A stretch of DNA of 64,000 nt from Ornithinibacillus xuwenensis. GTDB lineage: Bacteria > Bacillota > Bacilli > Bacillales > Amphibacillaceae. Where the stretch lies: NCBI RefSeq assembly GCF_039614845.1, contig NZ_JBDIML010000003.1, positions 1-64,000 on the forward strand, given 5' to 3'. The notes beneath the pieces are model-generated. The model had not been told where the DNA came from, did no database searches, and saw only the letters and a list, made by a program, of their open reading frames with translations. The translations under genes were made by a program, and so were the position numbers. This document shows positions 32,073 through 40,287 of this stretch, in pieces (positions within the stretch are counted from its first letter, which is position 1; every line of letters begins with the position of its first letter).

Positions 32073-33806
32073 TCAATAAACTCTTTTAGCCCCTACATAA
32101 TATTTCGACCAATAAGGATTATCCATTGTATAAATCGCAATCCCCTTGGAATTTGTTGCTGATATCCATTGATTATCTCCAATATAAAATCCCACATGAG
32201 TAATAGAGCCTGACGCATTGATGGAATAAAACACTAGATCGCCTGGTTGTAGGTTATTTGTAGCTATTGCCTTCCCCTGAGTGTATAGACCAGATGAAGT
32301 ATTTCTCTCCATATTGACACCATGCTTTGTAAACATATAATAAACAAAACCGGAACAGTCGAAACCAGATGGCGACGTCCCTCCCCATTGGTATGGTACA
32401 CCTAAATAATTTCTCGTATCCTTGACTAATTCTCGCTTTACAACTGCATGTTCAATTGCCATATTCGTAGCTGTATCTGTTTTTCCAGTAATAGAAAGCC
32501 CATAGTCAGCTTGAAAATCCTTTATGGCAGCCGTAGTAGCATTATCATAGCTACCTGTAATGGTAGGAACGGCATAATAACCCAATATCTGTAGCTTACG
32601 TTGGATTGTCTGAAGCGTTGCGTTAGTATTAGTGTTATCTTCTAAGCTTTCGTTGACTGTTTCTACTTTACTTGGAATTTTCAATACTTGGCCTAAGGAA
32701 ATTGTATTACTTGTAAGTTGATTAGCAGATTTTAATTGTTCAACCGTCACGTTATATCGTTTGGCAATACTGTATAGCGTATCTCCAGAGGTCACTGTAT
32801 GACTTGAATTAACTACTGTTTGTGATGGTGAGACTGTACTTGATTCCTCTTTGGAAATAATAAGTTTCTGTCCAATACGTAAATTATCTGAATCTAAATT
32901 ATTTGAACTTCTAATTGCATCAACATGAACACCGTAACGTTGTGCAATAGACCATAAGCTGTCTCCTGCAACTACTTTATACTCCATATTTGCTGCTGGA
33001 ACCTGCTCTTCACTTGTATCAGCCACTGCATTTCCTGAAGGAATTCGTAACATCTGTCCTATACGCAGTGTGTCTGATGTTAAATTGTTTATAAGTTTTA
33101 ATGCAGTTACCGTCGTATTGTAGCGATTAGCAATACCCCATAAGCTATCTCCAGCCACAACCGTGTAGTTGGATTCTATAGGTGCGTCGTTAGTGGTAGT
33201 GATTCCTTGTATGATGGTAGGAATAGTTAGTACTTGACCGAGGCTTACAAGGTCACTTGTCATTCCATTTGCTGCTTTAATGGCATCCACTGTGACATCA
33301 TATTCTCTTGCAAGCACAGATAAATAATCCCCTTTTTCTATAGTATGGAAAGCCTGCGGAATAATCAGCTTTTGCTGAAGCCTTAACGCATCAGAAGTTA
33401 GGTGATTAGCTTGTTTTAGATTAGCAACCGTTGTGTGAAACTTGTTACTGATTCCCCAAAGTGTGTCTCCAACTGATACTTGATAATAGATTGAACTTGA
33501 ATCTGCAACTTGTGTTGCTACTGGTTGTTTAACCTCCTCTGCTTTTGCGGTACTTATATTACCACCAATTAGAGGAAAGGAAGTAATTGCCAATCCACCA
33601 ATTACTACTTTGACAACAGATACTTTTATCCTAGGGTAGTTTTCCTTGACCATTTGCTTAACGGAAGTAACAAAACCTGTATTCTCCTCTGGTTTTGTCC
33701 CTAATTCATTAGCAAATTCCATCCTATGATCATCCAAATAAATATATAGCTCATAAGAGTCACCGTTGTCAGTTTTTCTTAATTCATGTCTATAATACCT
33801 ATACAT
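32073..33806 (-). CDS. Five-LysM, NlpC/P60 peptidoglycan endopeptidase
   Basis: Cell-wall hydrolase of 577 aa. An unusual charged N-terminal ~70 residues is followed by a hydrophobic segment (VVIGGLAITSFPLIGG, ending near STAKA) that is a membrane anchor or a late signal. Five LysM modules follow, each with GDxLxxIAxxY and a LxxGQxLxIP ending, then a peptidoglycan_binding_1 segment (LQTIQRKLQILGYYAV, IKDFQADYGL) and the NlpC/P60 domain with catalytic Cys in GFDCSGFVYYM and His in THVGFYIGDNQW. It probably cuts D-gamma-glutamyl-meso-DAP bonds, like B. subtilis LytE/LytF/CwlS. The upstream sequence contains GGAGG before ATG. Confidence 0.9.
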   Translation of the reverse strand: MYRYYRHELRKTDNGDSYELYIYLDDHRMEFANELGTKPEENTGFVTSVKQMVKENYPRIKVSVVKVVIGGLAITSFPLIGGNISTAKAEEVKQPVATQVADSSSIYYQVSVGDTLWGISNKFHTTVANLKQANHLTSDALRLQQKLIIPQAFHTIEKGDYLSVLAREYDVTVDAIKAANGMTSDLVSLGQVLTIPTIIQGITTTNDAPIESNYTVVAGDSLWGIANRYNTTVTALKLINNLTSDTLRIGQMLRIPSGNAVADTSEEQVPAANMEYKVVAGDSLWSIAQRYGVHVDAIRSSNNLDSDNLRIGQKLIISKEESSTVSPSQTVVNSSHTVTSGDTLYSIAKRYNVTVEQLKSANQLTSNTISLGQVLKIPSKVETVNESLEDNTNTNATLQTIQRKLQILGYYAVPTITGSYDNATTAAIKDFQADYGLSITGKTDTATNMAIEHAVVKRELVKDTRNYLGVPYQWGGTSPSGFDCSGFVYYMFTKHGVNMERNTSSGLYTQGKAIATNNLQPGDLVFYSINASGSITHVGFYIGDNQWISATNSKGIAIYTMDNPYWSKYYVGAKRVY

Positions 33807-33972
33807 TATTTACTGTACCTCCATAGCCTTTACTACCCATAGTTTTCATAAATTAGATGTAAAGTATACAAAGCTATTACTTCTTGAGATGGGTTTATGG
33901 ATTCTTCATTCGAAAGATTTTATGAGATTAATGGGTAGGCATCAGGAAACACTATTTACTGGAGGTGTCAAG

Positions 33973-34137
33973 ATGGAGAACAAATATCGTGAATACCGAA
34001 CAGGTCAAGGTGTCCCAAAAGCAGGGGCCTATATATGCCAATCTGGGAAAAAAGCAAGTATGAATAAGGGAGAAAACTTCCCTGAATGTCCAATCAGTGG
34101 CCAAGATACGTATTGGAAGCATGAAAACGATGAATAA
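33973..34137 (+). CDS. YjzC-like small protein (54 aa)
   Basis: The product reads MENKYREYRTGQGVPKAG, continues with two Cys residues (YICQSGKK and FPECPISG) and ends in DTYWKHENDE. The motif set (xGxxVPKAGxY, then KGxxFPxCPxxGxxTxW) resembles the YjzC-type family and rubredoxin-like zinc ribbons, although only two Cys are present. GGAGGTG precedes the ATG; the upstream in-frame extension of 28 codons lacks a ribosome site. Function unknown. Confidence 0.65.
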   Translation: MENKYREYRTGQGVPKAGAYICQSGKKASMNKGENFPECPISGQDTYWKHENDE

Positions 34138-34161
34138 AATGAAATAAAATTAAAGTAAAGC

Positions 34162-34197
34162 AAAAAACTTTGTCGATTATGTTCGACAAAGTTTTTT
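34162..34197. terminator. Bidirectional intrinsic terminator
   Basis: AAAAAACTTTGTCG and CGACAAAGTTTTTT form a perfect 14-bp stem; it serves the YjzC-like gene and the convergent EAL-HDOD gene. Confidence 0.9.
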
Positions 34198-34215
34198 AAA
34201 GAATACAGCTTTTTA

Positions 34216-35457
34216 TTAGAAAAGATCTGACCCATCTAAAACATCTTTTGCCCATTTTCTGGACGCATGGTGTAAATCAAAAAAGACTTTTTGATCAATG
34301 CCAATCTCTTTTGTATGGGAATCGATACTTTTCCAATCCGCTCGTTCTGCTGCATAAACCAATTTCAATACAGGATTTAAGGAAGTGTCCTTTCCACGTA
34401 AAGTATCCTTAATTTCTCGATCAAGCGGTAATTTTTTTAATATATTCTCGAGTGGTTGCTTGAAAATAGTTTCAACTAATGACAGTAAACCTGTTAAGAA
34501 GAAGCTAGAACTATCCTCATCTCTTCCAATATGCTGTGAAATCATTTCATTTGCCTTCGCCCGAGTTAAACACAGTTTAATTATTTCATCCGGTGCATCA
34601 CCTGAGCTTGCTAAGGTTTCACGAATTGACAGTACATAAAACCATTTTCTCAATTCGATCAAACCAAGCAATACAATTGCCTGCTTTATGGATTTGATTT
34701 TATAGACAAGTCCAATGGACGGTGAATTTAATAATCGTAGAAGCTTATAGGATAAAGAAACATCCGCTTCAATAATTTTAGCAATTTTTTCAATATCAGG
34801 TTCACGCTTTGTTAATTCCGAAATCACAACGAAAACACTGTGATTTTGAACCGGATAATCATTGGTTGAAAGAATAACGGGCTTACTGAAAAAATACCCT
34901 TGGAAATAGGTGTATCCGTCTTGTAGACATTGCTTGAACTCTTCCCTTGTCTCCACCTTTTCCGCTAGGTAAATTAGATCATATTTTTTTAATTCCCTCA
35001 TAATTCTTATTTGCTCATCACGAGCGGTTTTTTGAATATCAATTTTTATTATATCTGCTAATTCAAGTAGCAGATGAAAGTTAGGGTTTCCTACCTTCAT
35101 TTCAAAATCATCCAACGCAATTTTATAGCCTTGTGCCTTTAATAAACTACAATTCTCAATAACTTTATCAGTTGGATTTACACCTTCTAAAATTTCTATT
35201 ACCATACTTTCAGGTTGAATAAAAGTTGGAATAGAATTGGCTAATATTTTTTCTGTAAAGTTAATAAAACATGGTTTGCCTTCTGAAAGTTCTTCAATAC
35301 CAATCTGCAAGAAACTGTTTATTACTTCTGAGGTGGCTTGGTCTATGTCTGTATGACTAAACTTATTATCTTGCTTATTATTACGGTATAGTAACTCATA
35401 GGCGAAAACCTCTTGCTTTTTCGTCAGTATAGGTTGTCTTGCTACAAATACCTCCAA
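34216..35457 (-). CDS. Degenerate EAL + HDOD protein (YuxH-like)
   Basis: The N-terminal ~200 residues are an EAL-type c-di-GMP phosphodiesterase fold: VFVARQPILTKKQEVFAYELLYR has ELL where active enzymes have EAL, and later acidic motifs are partly kept (IKIDIQK, LAEKVET), so catalysis is unlikely. Residues ~205-400 are an HDOD domain (ELTKREPDIEKIAKIIEADVSLSYKLLRLLNS in parts), a signalling module related to HD hydrolases. B. subtilis YuxH has the same architecture. Translation begins at a TTG with AGAGGTGG upstream, matching the usual N-terminus; the frame is open for 44 codons further. Confidence 0.88.
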   Translation of the reverse strand: MEVFVARQPILTKKQEVFAYELLYRNNKQDNKFSHTDIDQATSEVINSFLQIGIEELSEGKPCFINFTEKILANSIPTFIQPESMVIEILEGVNPTDKVIENCSLLKAQGYKIALDDFEMKVGNPNFHLLLELADIIKIDIQKTARDEQIRIMRELKKYDLIYLAEKVETREEFKQCLQDGYTYFQGYFFSKPVILSTNDYPVQNHSVFVVISELTKREPDIEKIAKIIEADVSLSYKLLRLLNSPSIGLVYKIKSIKQAIVLLGLIELRKWFYVLSIRETLASSGDAPDEIIKLCLTRAKANEMISQHIGRDEDSSSFFLTGLLSLVETIFKQPLENILKKLPLDREIKDTLRGKDTSLNPVLKLVYAAERADWKSIDSHTKEIGIDQKVFFDLHHASRKWAKDVLDGSDLF

Positions 35458-35576
35458 GATTGTTCCACCTCTTTTTTTAATAGATATAGTAAAATAATAC
35501 CATACATTGGTCGAATTTAATCGAAAAAAATAAATATTTTTTACTATACACCTAACATTTTCGACAAATTTTCCTA

Positions 35577-35605
35577 TTGACAATATCAATTCTATGTTCT
35601 ACTAT
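35577..35605 (+). promoter_or_regulatory. Promoter of the T-box-controlled carrier operon
   Basis: A perfect -35 TTGACA (35577-35582), 17-nt spacer and -10 TACTAT (35600-35605) precede the first T-box, giving a transcription start near 35612. Confidence 0.75.
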
Positions 35606-35611
35606 TTGTTT

Positions 35612-35842
35612 TAACTTCATGAAGGAAATGCGTTGAACTTTCATAGTAGCTAATACAATTCTTGAAAGCTAGAGACCTGATGGATGGTGCAAATCAGGCA
35701 AGATGTATAGTGAATTACAGTTAGGGAGCAGATTTATCCGGTTTAGGCCGTTATCTAATACAAGCGAGCAGAGTAATCTGCTAACTAGGGTGGTACCGCG
35801 GAGCTTCCGTCCCTTTTTTTAGGGATGGAAGCTCTTTTTTTA
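35612..35842 (+). promoter_or_regulatory. T-box leader 1, UAC (tyrosine) specifier
   Basis: A full T-box riboswitch. Stem I distal motifs AGAGACCTGATGGATGGTGC are present, then GAATTACAG with specifier UAC (35716-35718), and the conserved core AACTAGGGTGGTACCGCGG (35783-35801). The terminator stem (35801-35831) pairs GAGCTTCC with GGAAGCTC and ends in a T run. Uncharged tRNA-Tyr should pair with UAC and, through its CCA end, with the core bulge, switching to read-through. The specifier is placed by alignment with leader 2, where UAC occupies the same position. Confidence 0.93.
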
Positions 35843-35869
35843 TTAACTTTACGTAAAGTACAATTTCAT

Positions 35870-36090
35870 AATCAAAAAGCAAGGAACTATTATAGTAGTT
35901 ATGGCAATTCTTGAAATCAGAGACCTGATGATTGGTGCGAATCAGGCAAGATGCATGGCGAAGTACAAATAGGGAGCTGAATTTATCCGGCTTTGGCCGT
36001 TATCTAATACAAGCGAGCAGAGTAATCTGCTAACTAGGGTGGTACCGCGGAGCTTCCGTCCCTTTTTTAGGGATGGAGGCTCTTTTTATT
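35870..36090 (+). promoter_or_regulatory. T-box leader 2, UAC (tyrosine) specifier
   Basis: A second complete T-box 249 nt after the first. Stem I has AGAGACCTGATGATTGGTGC, the specifier UAC at 35964-35966 (GCGAAGTACAA), the same core at 36032-36050 and a terminator stem ending in CTCTTTTT. The core-to-terminator part is almost identical to leader 1, while stem I has diverged more. The two act in series, which should tighten control: read-through needs uncharged tRNA-Tyr twice. Confidence 0.93.
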
Positions 36091-36115
36091 TTCTAAAAAA
36101 TTGGGGGACTTATAG

Positions 36116-37537
36116 ATGAAAAAGGAAATGTCAGTTAGCCTAGCATTATTACCAATTGTGACAATTATTGTAGCAGCCTCTTTTTCGGTTTTCGTTTGGA
36201 AAGCAGGTATGCACTTTCCACTTATTTTTGGAATTATTGTAGCAGCTTTCGTTGCTGTAATTTGTGACCGAAAATGGCAAGATGCTCAAACGATGATGGT
36301 TAATGGTGTCAGTCGTGCATTGCCAGCAATCTTTATTTTACTGATTATTGGTACGATCATTGGATCCTGGATTGCAAGTGGTGTCATCCCAACAATCATT
36401 TTCTACGGATTATCAATTATTCAACCAGAAATTTTCTTGCCAATAGTCGCATTAGTTACTGGTATCGTTGCGGTGACACTTGGTAGTTCTTTTACTGCCA
36501 TTGCTACAATTGGATTAGCATTTATGGTTATTGGAGAAGGACTTGGATTCCCTGCTGGCATCGTTGTAGGTGCAATTATTTCGGGTGCTTTCTTTGGTGA
36601 CAAGTTGTCTCCCGTTTCCGATACGACTAATATTGCACCAGCAATGGCAGAGACAGACCTGTTTAGTCATGTAAAACATATGCTTTGGGATACGATTCCC
36701 GCCTTTTTATTATCGATTATCATTTTTGGGGTCGTTGGAATGTCAGGCTCCCATAGTGGCACTGCTAATGCTAATACAATAAGCGACATTAAATCTGGAT
36801 TGGATGAACTCTTTGTAATCCACCCTTTATTGCTACTTATGCCGATTTTAACTATTATCTTAATGATAAAAAAGACTCCTGCAATTCCAGCATTGATTTC
36901 AGTGAGTTTACTTGGTGCGTTATTAGCAATCGTTATACAAGATTCTTCAGTCACAGCCATCATTAACGTCATGACAAGTGGGTTCACAGCAGAATCTGGA
37001 ATCCCAACGATTGATTCGTTGTTAAACCATGGTGGATTAACTTCAATGCTTGAAACTATTGCATTAGTAATTCTTGCAACTGCGCTTGGTGGGCTACTTG
37101 AATCAACAGGTGCGTTTCATATATTAACGAAAAAGATCATGGCAAATGTAAAATCGACGGGATCACTAATAGCTTCTACTATTCTATCGACCTTCTTAGT
37201 AGCATTCGCAACTGGTGCACAATTATTAGCCATTATGTTACCAGCAAGAACCTTCGTTCAAAAATATAAAGCCATGAGTATTGATACAATTAATCTTTCT
37301 CGTGCTGTAGAAGCTGCAGGAACTGTTGGAATAAACTTAGTGCCATGGGGAGTGCCAGCAGTATTTGTATCAGGGCTGTTTGATATTAGCCCAATCGAGT
37401 TTATTCCTTACGCTTTCTTTGTATTTCTGGTTCCACTTATTAATTTAATTTTCGGCTTTACTGGATGGACTATTACTCGCAGACATTACGAAAAGGAACA
37501 TGTTGATTCGTCGTTAAAAGGAGAACAAGTAATATGA
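36116..37537 (+). CDS. NhaC-family antiporter-type carrier, probable tyrosine transporter
   Basis: About twelve membrane helices over 473 aa in the NhaC fold; AVTLGSSFTAIATIGLAFMVI, FFGDKLSPVSDTTNIAPAMA and ARTFVQKYKAM are typical NhaC signatures. NhaC proteins exchange Na+ and H+ or carry organic anions. Control by two Tyr-type T-boxes makes tyrosine or a related aromatic compound the more likely cargo; tyrosine-specific T-boxes upstream of NhaC-like genes (YheL type) have been reported in Bacillaceae. The stop overlaps the next gene's start (ATGA), so the PqqB-like protein is translationally coupled. Confidence 0.85.
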   Translation: MKKEMSVSLALLPIVTIIVAASFSVFVWKAGMHFPLIFGIIVAAFVAVICDRKWQDAQTMMVNGVSRALPAIFILLIIGTIIGSWIASGVIPTIIFYGLSIIQPEIFLPIVALVTGIVAVTLGSSFTAIATIGLAFMVIGEGLGFPAGIVVGAIISGAFFGDKLSPVSDTTNIAPAMAETDLFSHVKHMLWDTIPAFLLSIIIFGVVGMSGSHSGTANANTISDIKSGLDELFVIHPLLLLMPILTIILMIKKTPAIPALISVSLLGALLAIVIQDSSVTAIINVMTSGFTAESGIPTIDSLLNHGGLTSMLETIALVILATALGGLLESTGAFHILTKKIMANVKSTGSLIASTILSTFLVAFATGAQLLAIMLPARTFVQKYKAMSIDTINLSRAVEAAGTVGINLVPWGVPAVFVSGLFDISPIEFIPYAFFVFLVPLINLIFGFTGWTITRRHYEKEHVDSSLKGEQVI

Positions 37538-38400
37538 GTAACGTCATACTTTCCATTATTGGAACAGCCCAAGATGGGGGTATTCCCCATCCAAATTGTT
37601 TTTGTGAAAATTGCAGACTTGCCATGCAAGACCAAGATTTCAAACGTTTAGCTGCATCAATAGCAATTATCATACCAGATGAAGGAGCCTGGCATCTTAT
37701 TGATGCCACGCCAGATATAAAGGAACAATTAAGGTTACTTCAATTAAAGTATCATTTAGCAGGTGAAATGATGCGCAGCATCTTTCTAACACATGCACAT
37801 ATGGGGCATCTTCCTGGTCTATTGTTTTTAGGTAAAGAAGCAATTAATACGAAAAGTATTCCCGTGTACGCTGGAACCCAGATAAAAAAACTATTGTTGG
37901 AACAAGCACCTTGGAAGCAATTGCATAACGATGAGAATATTGTCGTTAGGGAAATACACCATAAGGAATCAGTAAAGCTATCAAAGTCATTATCTATAAA
38001 ACCATTACTTGTACCGCATCGAAATGAATTCTCTGAAACCTTCGGCTATTGGATTGATGGACCGACTAAGAGCGTACTCTATATCCCTGATATCGACCGA
38101 TGGAAAGATTGGAATCTTGATATTGTTTCCCTTGCAAAAGAGGCGGATATATGTCTATTAGATGGAACTTTTTATTCTCCTAAGGACTTAGAGAAAATTG
38201 GACGTGACCTTCAAGATATACCTCATCCACCTATAACGGAAACAATGGATTTACTTCAAGAGGTTGCAAGCAAGACGAAAATAATCTTTACACATCTAAA
38301 CCATTCGAATCCAGTAATTCATCCGGATGGCGCTTCCAAAAAACAAATCGAATCCAGAGGATTCTTTATTGCAGAAGAAAGGCAGGAAATCTGTATCTAA
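37534..38400 (+). CDS. PqqB-like metallo-beta-lactamase-fold hydrolase
   Basis: 288 aa. The N-terminus GTAQDGGIPHPNCFCENC carries the CxCxxC (Cys22, 24, 27) found in PqqB. A metal-site motif HAHMGH is at residues 87-92 (Asp replaced by Gly), then His162 in VPHRNEF, Asp186/Asp188 in IPDIDRW, and FTHLNHSNP at 252-260, which parallels the THINNTNP motif of PqqB. PqqB hydroxylates the tyrosine of the PqqA peptide, so this relative is a candidate tyrosine-modifying oxygenase or a hydrolase of a phosphate or lactone. No pqqA, C, D or E homologue lies in the window. It is in the Tyr T-box operon. A general MBL hydrolase remains possible. Confidence 0.75.
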   Translation: MSNVILSIIGTAQDGGIPHPNCFCENCRLAMQDQDFKRLAASIAIIIPDEGAWHLIDATPDIKEQLRLLQLKYHLAGEMMRSIFLTHAHMGHLPGLLFLGKEAINTKSIPVYAGTQIKKLLLEQAPWKQLHNDENIVVREIHHKESVKLSKSLSIKPLLVPHRNEFSETFGYWIDGPTKSVLYIPDIDRWKDWNLDIVSLAKEADICLLDGTFYSPKDLEKIGRDLQDIPHPPITETMDLLQEVASKTKIIFTHLNHSNPVIHPDGASKKQIESRGFFIAEERQEICI

Positions 38401-38417
38401 AAGGATTAACTAATGAA

Positions 38418-38446
38418 GGCGATAAGAATGTACTTATCGCCTTTTG
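38418..38446 (+). terminator. Intrinsic terminator of the carrier-PqqB-like operon
   Basis: GGCGATAAG (38418-38426) pairs with CTTATCGCC (38433-38441), followed by TTTTG. Confidence 0.85.
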
Positions 38447-38899
38447 TTAATGAACACGAAGTTCACGAAATTGAAATTCTGTATTCTGTTTACTGCTTGT
38501 AATTACAAATATATCGAGATGAGCTGATGATTTGCTTAGTTTGGCTGTTAACTCATATGGTTGCCAATCATTTGTTAGATGAAGATTCTGGGTTTTATGT
38601 TCAGAAAGCAGATTTCCTTGTTTATCAATTTCTTCCATTTTTATATAAACTGTACCTTTCCCTTGTAAATCCAATTGACAACGAATTTCTCCATCTGCTT
38701 TATTGGATTCAGGTGAATATACAAAGCCTTCCCCTACTTGTTCTCCATCGGTTTTAACAGTAAACGTTGCTTGCTCTACTTCTTCTACAGTTGCTCCGAC
38801 ACCAAAATATTTCGTTGTTGTTTCTTCTAGTGCAAGGACATCTAATCTTACTAGAGAAAAAAACAAGATGAACACAATTACCCCAAACCAATTCTTCAT
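38447..38899 (-). CDS. Secreted hypothetical protein (150 aa)
   Basis: A classical signal peptide (KNWFGVIVFILFFSLVRLDVLA, in two overlapping parts) is followed by ~125 mature residues dominated by beta strands: ATFTVKTDGEQVGEGF, GEIRCQLDLQGKGTVYIKME and DIFVITSSKQNTEFQFRELRVH. The layout suggests a beta-sandwich (carbohydrate-binding or Ig-like) domain at the outer face of the membrane, without known motifs. GGAGGG precedes the ATG. It follows the DUF421 gene by 21 nt on the same strand and probably works with it. Unrecognised family. Confidence 0.65.
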   Translation of the reverse strand: MKNWFGVIVFILFFSLVRLDVLALEETTTKYFGVGATVEEVEQATFTVKTDGEQVGEGFVYSPESNKADGEIRCQLDLQGKGTVYIKMEEIDKQGNLLSEHKTQNLHLTNDWQPYELTAKLSKSSAHLDIFVITSSKQNTEFQFRELRVH

Positions 38900-38920
38900 A
38901 CAAATCCCTCCATCGAAACG

Positions 38921-39781
38921 TTACTTTAAATAGTCTGTTATGTTATCGAGTACCTTTTGTAGCTTCTCGGCTTGCTCCGTATACATTTCCTTTGCAGCAG
39001 GATTATCCGTTTGTAATGCAAAGCTTTCAAAATCAGCCTGCAATTTTTTTAATGTTGAACCAACTAAAGGACGCTGTTGAACCACCTCTTTCTTGAGGTC
39101 ATCACTGTACAAATCCACATAAACATTTCCCTTTGAATCAACCTGCGCAAGGAACACATCTTGAAACGTGAGAGCTCCCTGTGCTTGTATTTCTCCTAAT
39201 AGCCACTCCTTGGTATATCCTAGTTTTTTCAAACTATTTTTCATTACGTGCCCGTCAGAAATGATGATAGTTGGGCCGTGATCCCTTTCTACAGGTGTTT
39301 GAAGAATACGGGGAGTCACTGGCTGTTCCTCAGACTTTTTTAATATACTGAGTTGCCCATTTGTTTCAAATACTGCCATTTCAACATCCTGCACGTTAAA
39401 CACTCCCTGCTCCCGTAGTAACAGCATTAATTCTTTAATAGCTAATTGGTTTTTCATTAGATTTTTTTCAAGAATTTTTCCATTTTCAATGACCATATCT
39501 GATTTTCCATCCGTAATTTGTAAAAATAGTTTTGATTTTAATCCGATATAACCCAATACGATTGGAAAAAGCCCCCATACTAAAAGCGCCATTAAACCAT
39601 TTGATATTTTAATATTTTGATCCACTGCCATACTGGATGCAATTGACCCGATGGTGATTCCCACACAATAATCGAAAAATGTTAAATGGGATATTTGCTT
39701 CTTACCCATCACTCGAGCCATTAGGAGTAATAACAAAAATGCAATTACGGAACGAATTATGGTTATTAGGTATTCAGACAC
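38921..39781 (-). CDS. DUF421 membrane protein (YetF family), extended form
   Basis: YetF-type protein of ~286 aa: three N-terminal membrane helices with MARVMGKKQISHLTFFDYC and VGITIGSIASSMA, a DUF421 domain with GKSDMVIENGKIL and a second copy-like C-terminal half (IISDGHVMKNSLKKLGYTKEWLLGEI). The C-terminal ~50 residues form a coiled coil. It is longer than the paralogue at 2.0-2.7 kb. The start is GTG with AAGGGG 10 nt upstream; the frame continues 24 codons further to an ATG of unlikely use. Forms an operon with the secreted protein downstream. Confidence 0.85.
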   Translation of the reverse strand: MSEYLITIIRSVIAFLLLLLMARVMGKKQISHLTFFDYCVGITIGSIASSMAVDQNIKISNGLMALLVWGLFPIVLGYIGLKSKLFLQITDGKSDMVIENGKILEKNLMKNQLAIKELMLLLREQGVFNVQDVEMAVFETNGQLSILKKSEEQPVTPRILQTPVERDHGPTIIISDGHVMKNSLKKLGYTKEWLLGEIQAQGALTFQDVFLAQVDSKGNVYVDLYSDDLKKEVVQQRPLVGSTLKKLQADFESFALQTDNPAAKEMYTEQAEKLQKVLDNITDYLK

Positions 39782-39868
39782 TTCTTCATTTCCCCTTGAA
39801 GTAAAATTATGTAAGCATTTTATAGTATTGGACAATCTAGAAATAACATACAAAATAGGAGAATGCTT

Positions 39869-40210
39869 ATGTATAAAAAACCATACCTTCTAATTATCTT
39901 TCTTTCATTACTTTTTTCAGGTTGTGGACAACCAATAGGTGGAGAAATATTTTTTAATCAGATAAATGCTTTAGAGGATTCGATATCACATACAGATTGG
40001 GAAGAAACAAAATTACAAATGGATGAGCTTATCAAAATATATGAAGAAACACTATGGAAGCTTCAATTACTAGGTGACGAAGGTGAATATGAGGGGCTTC
40101 ATGAAAGCCTAGAGCGACTAAAACCCGCAGTTGACCAAGAGGACAAGTTACAGGCATTACTTGAGCTTGCAACAATAAAAGGGTACCTTGAAGGAATTTA
40201 TTCGATGTAA
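39869..40210 (+). CDS. DUF4363-like lipoprotein (113 aa)
   Basis: A lipoprotein signal ends LLFSGC, with the lipidated Cys near residue 19. The mature part is a helical bundle: HTDWEETKLQMDELIKIYEETLWKLQL and LQALLELATIKGYLEGIY, in parts, matching the DUF4363 pattern. It should sit on the outer face of the cytoplasmic membrane. ATG preceded by AGGAGA at correct distance; an ATG two codons earlier overlaps that site. Divergent from the DUF421 gene (gap 87 nt). Function unknown; DUF4363 lipoproteins are often encoded beside DUF421 proteins, as here. Confidence 0.7.
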   Translation: MYKKPYLLIIFLSLLFSGCGQPIGGEIFFNQINALEDSISHTDWEETKLQMDELIKIYEETLWKLQLLGDEGEYEGLHESLERLKPAVDQEDKLQALLELATIKGYLEGIYSM

Positions 40211-40231
40211 CAATTAGGTATAATGACTCCC

Positions 40232-40260
40232 TTTACAAATTTGAAATGATTGTTTATAGT
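40232..40260 (+). promoter_or_regulatory. Promoter of the ykoFEDC operon
   Basis: -35 TTTACA (40232-40237), 17-nt spacer and -10 TATAGT (40255-40260), with the start of transcription near 40267 just ahead of the riboswitch. Confidence 0.6.
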
Positions 40261-40287
40261 ATTTCTGTAACATAACTGCATATCCGT

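Noticed and set aside
35458..35589. 44-codon N-terminal extension of the EAL-HDOD protein
   Set aside because: A TTG with AGAGGTGG just upstream gives the family N-terminus, and the extension overlaps promoter-like A/T sequence.
36421..36987. Antisense frames across the NhaC-type gene
   Set aside because: They are shadows of a strongly conserved carrier with no independent signals.
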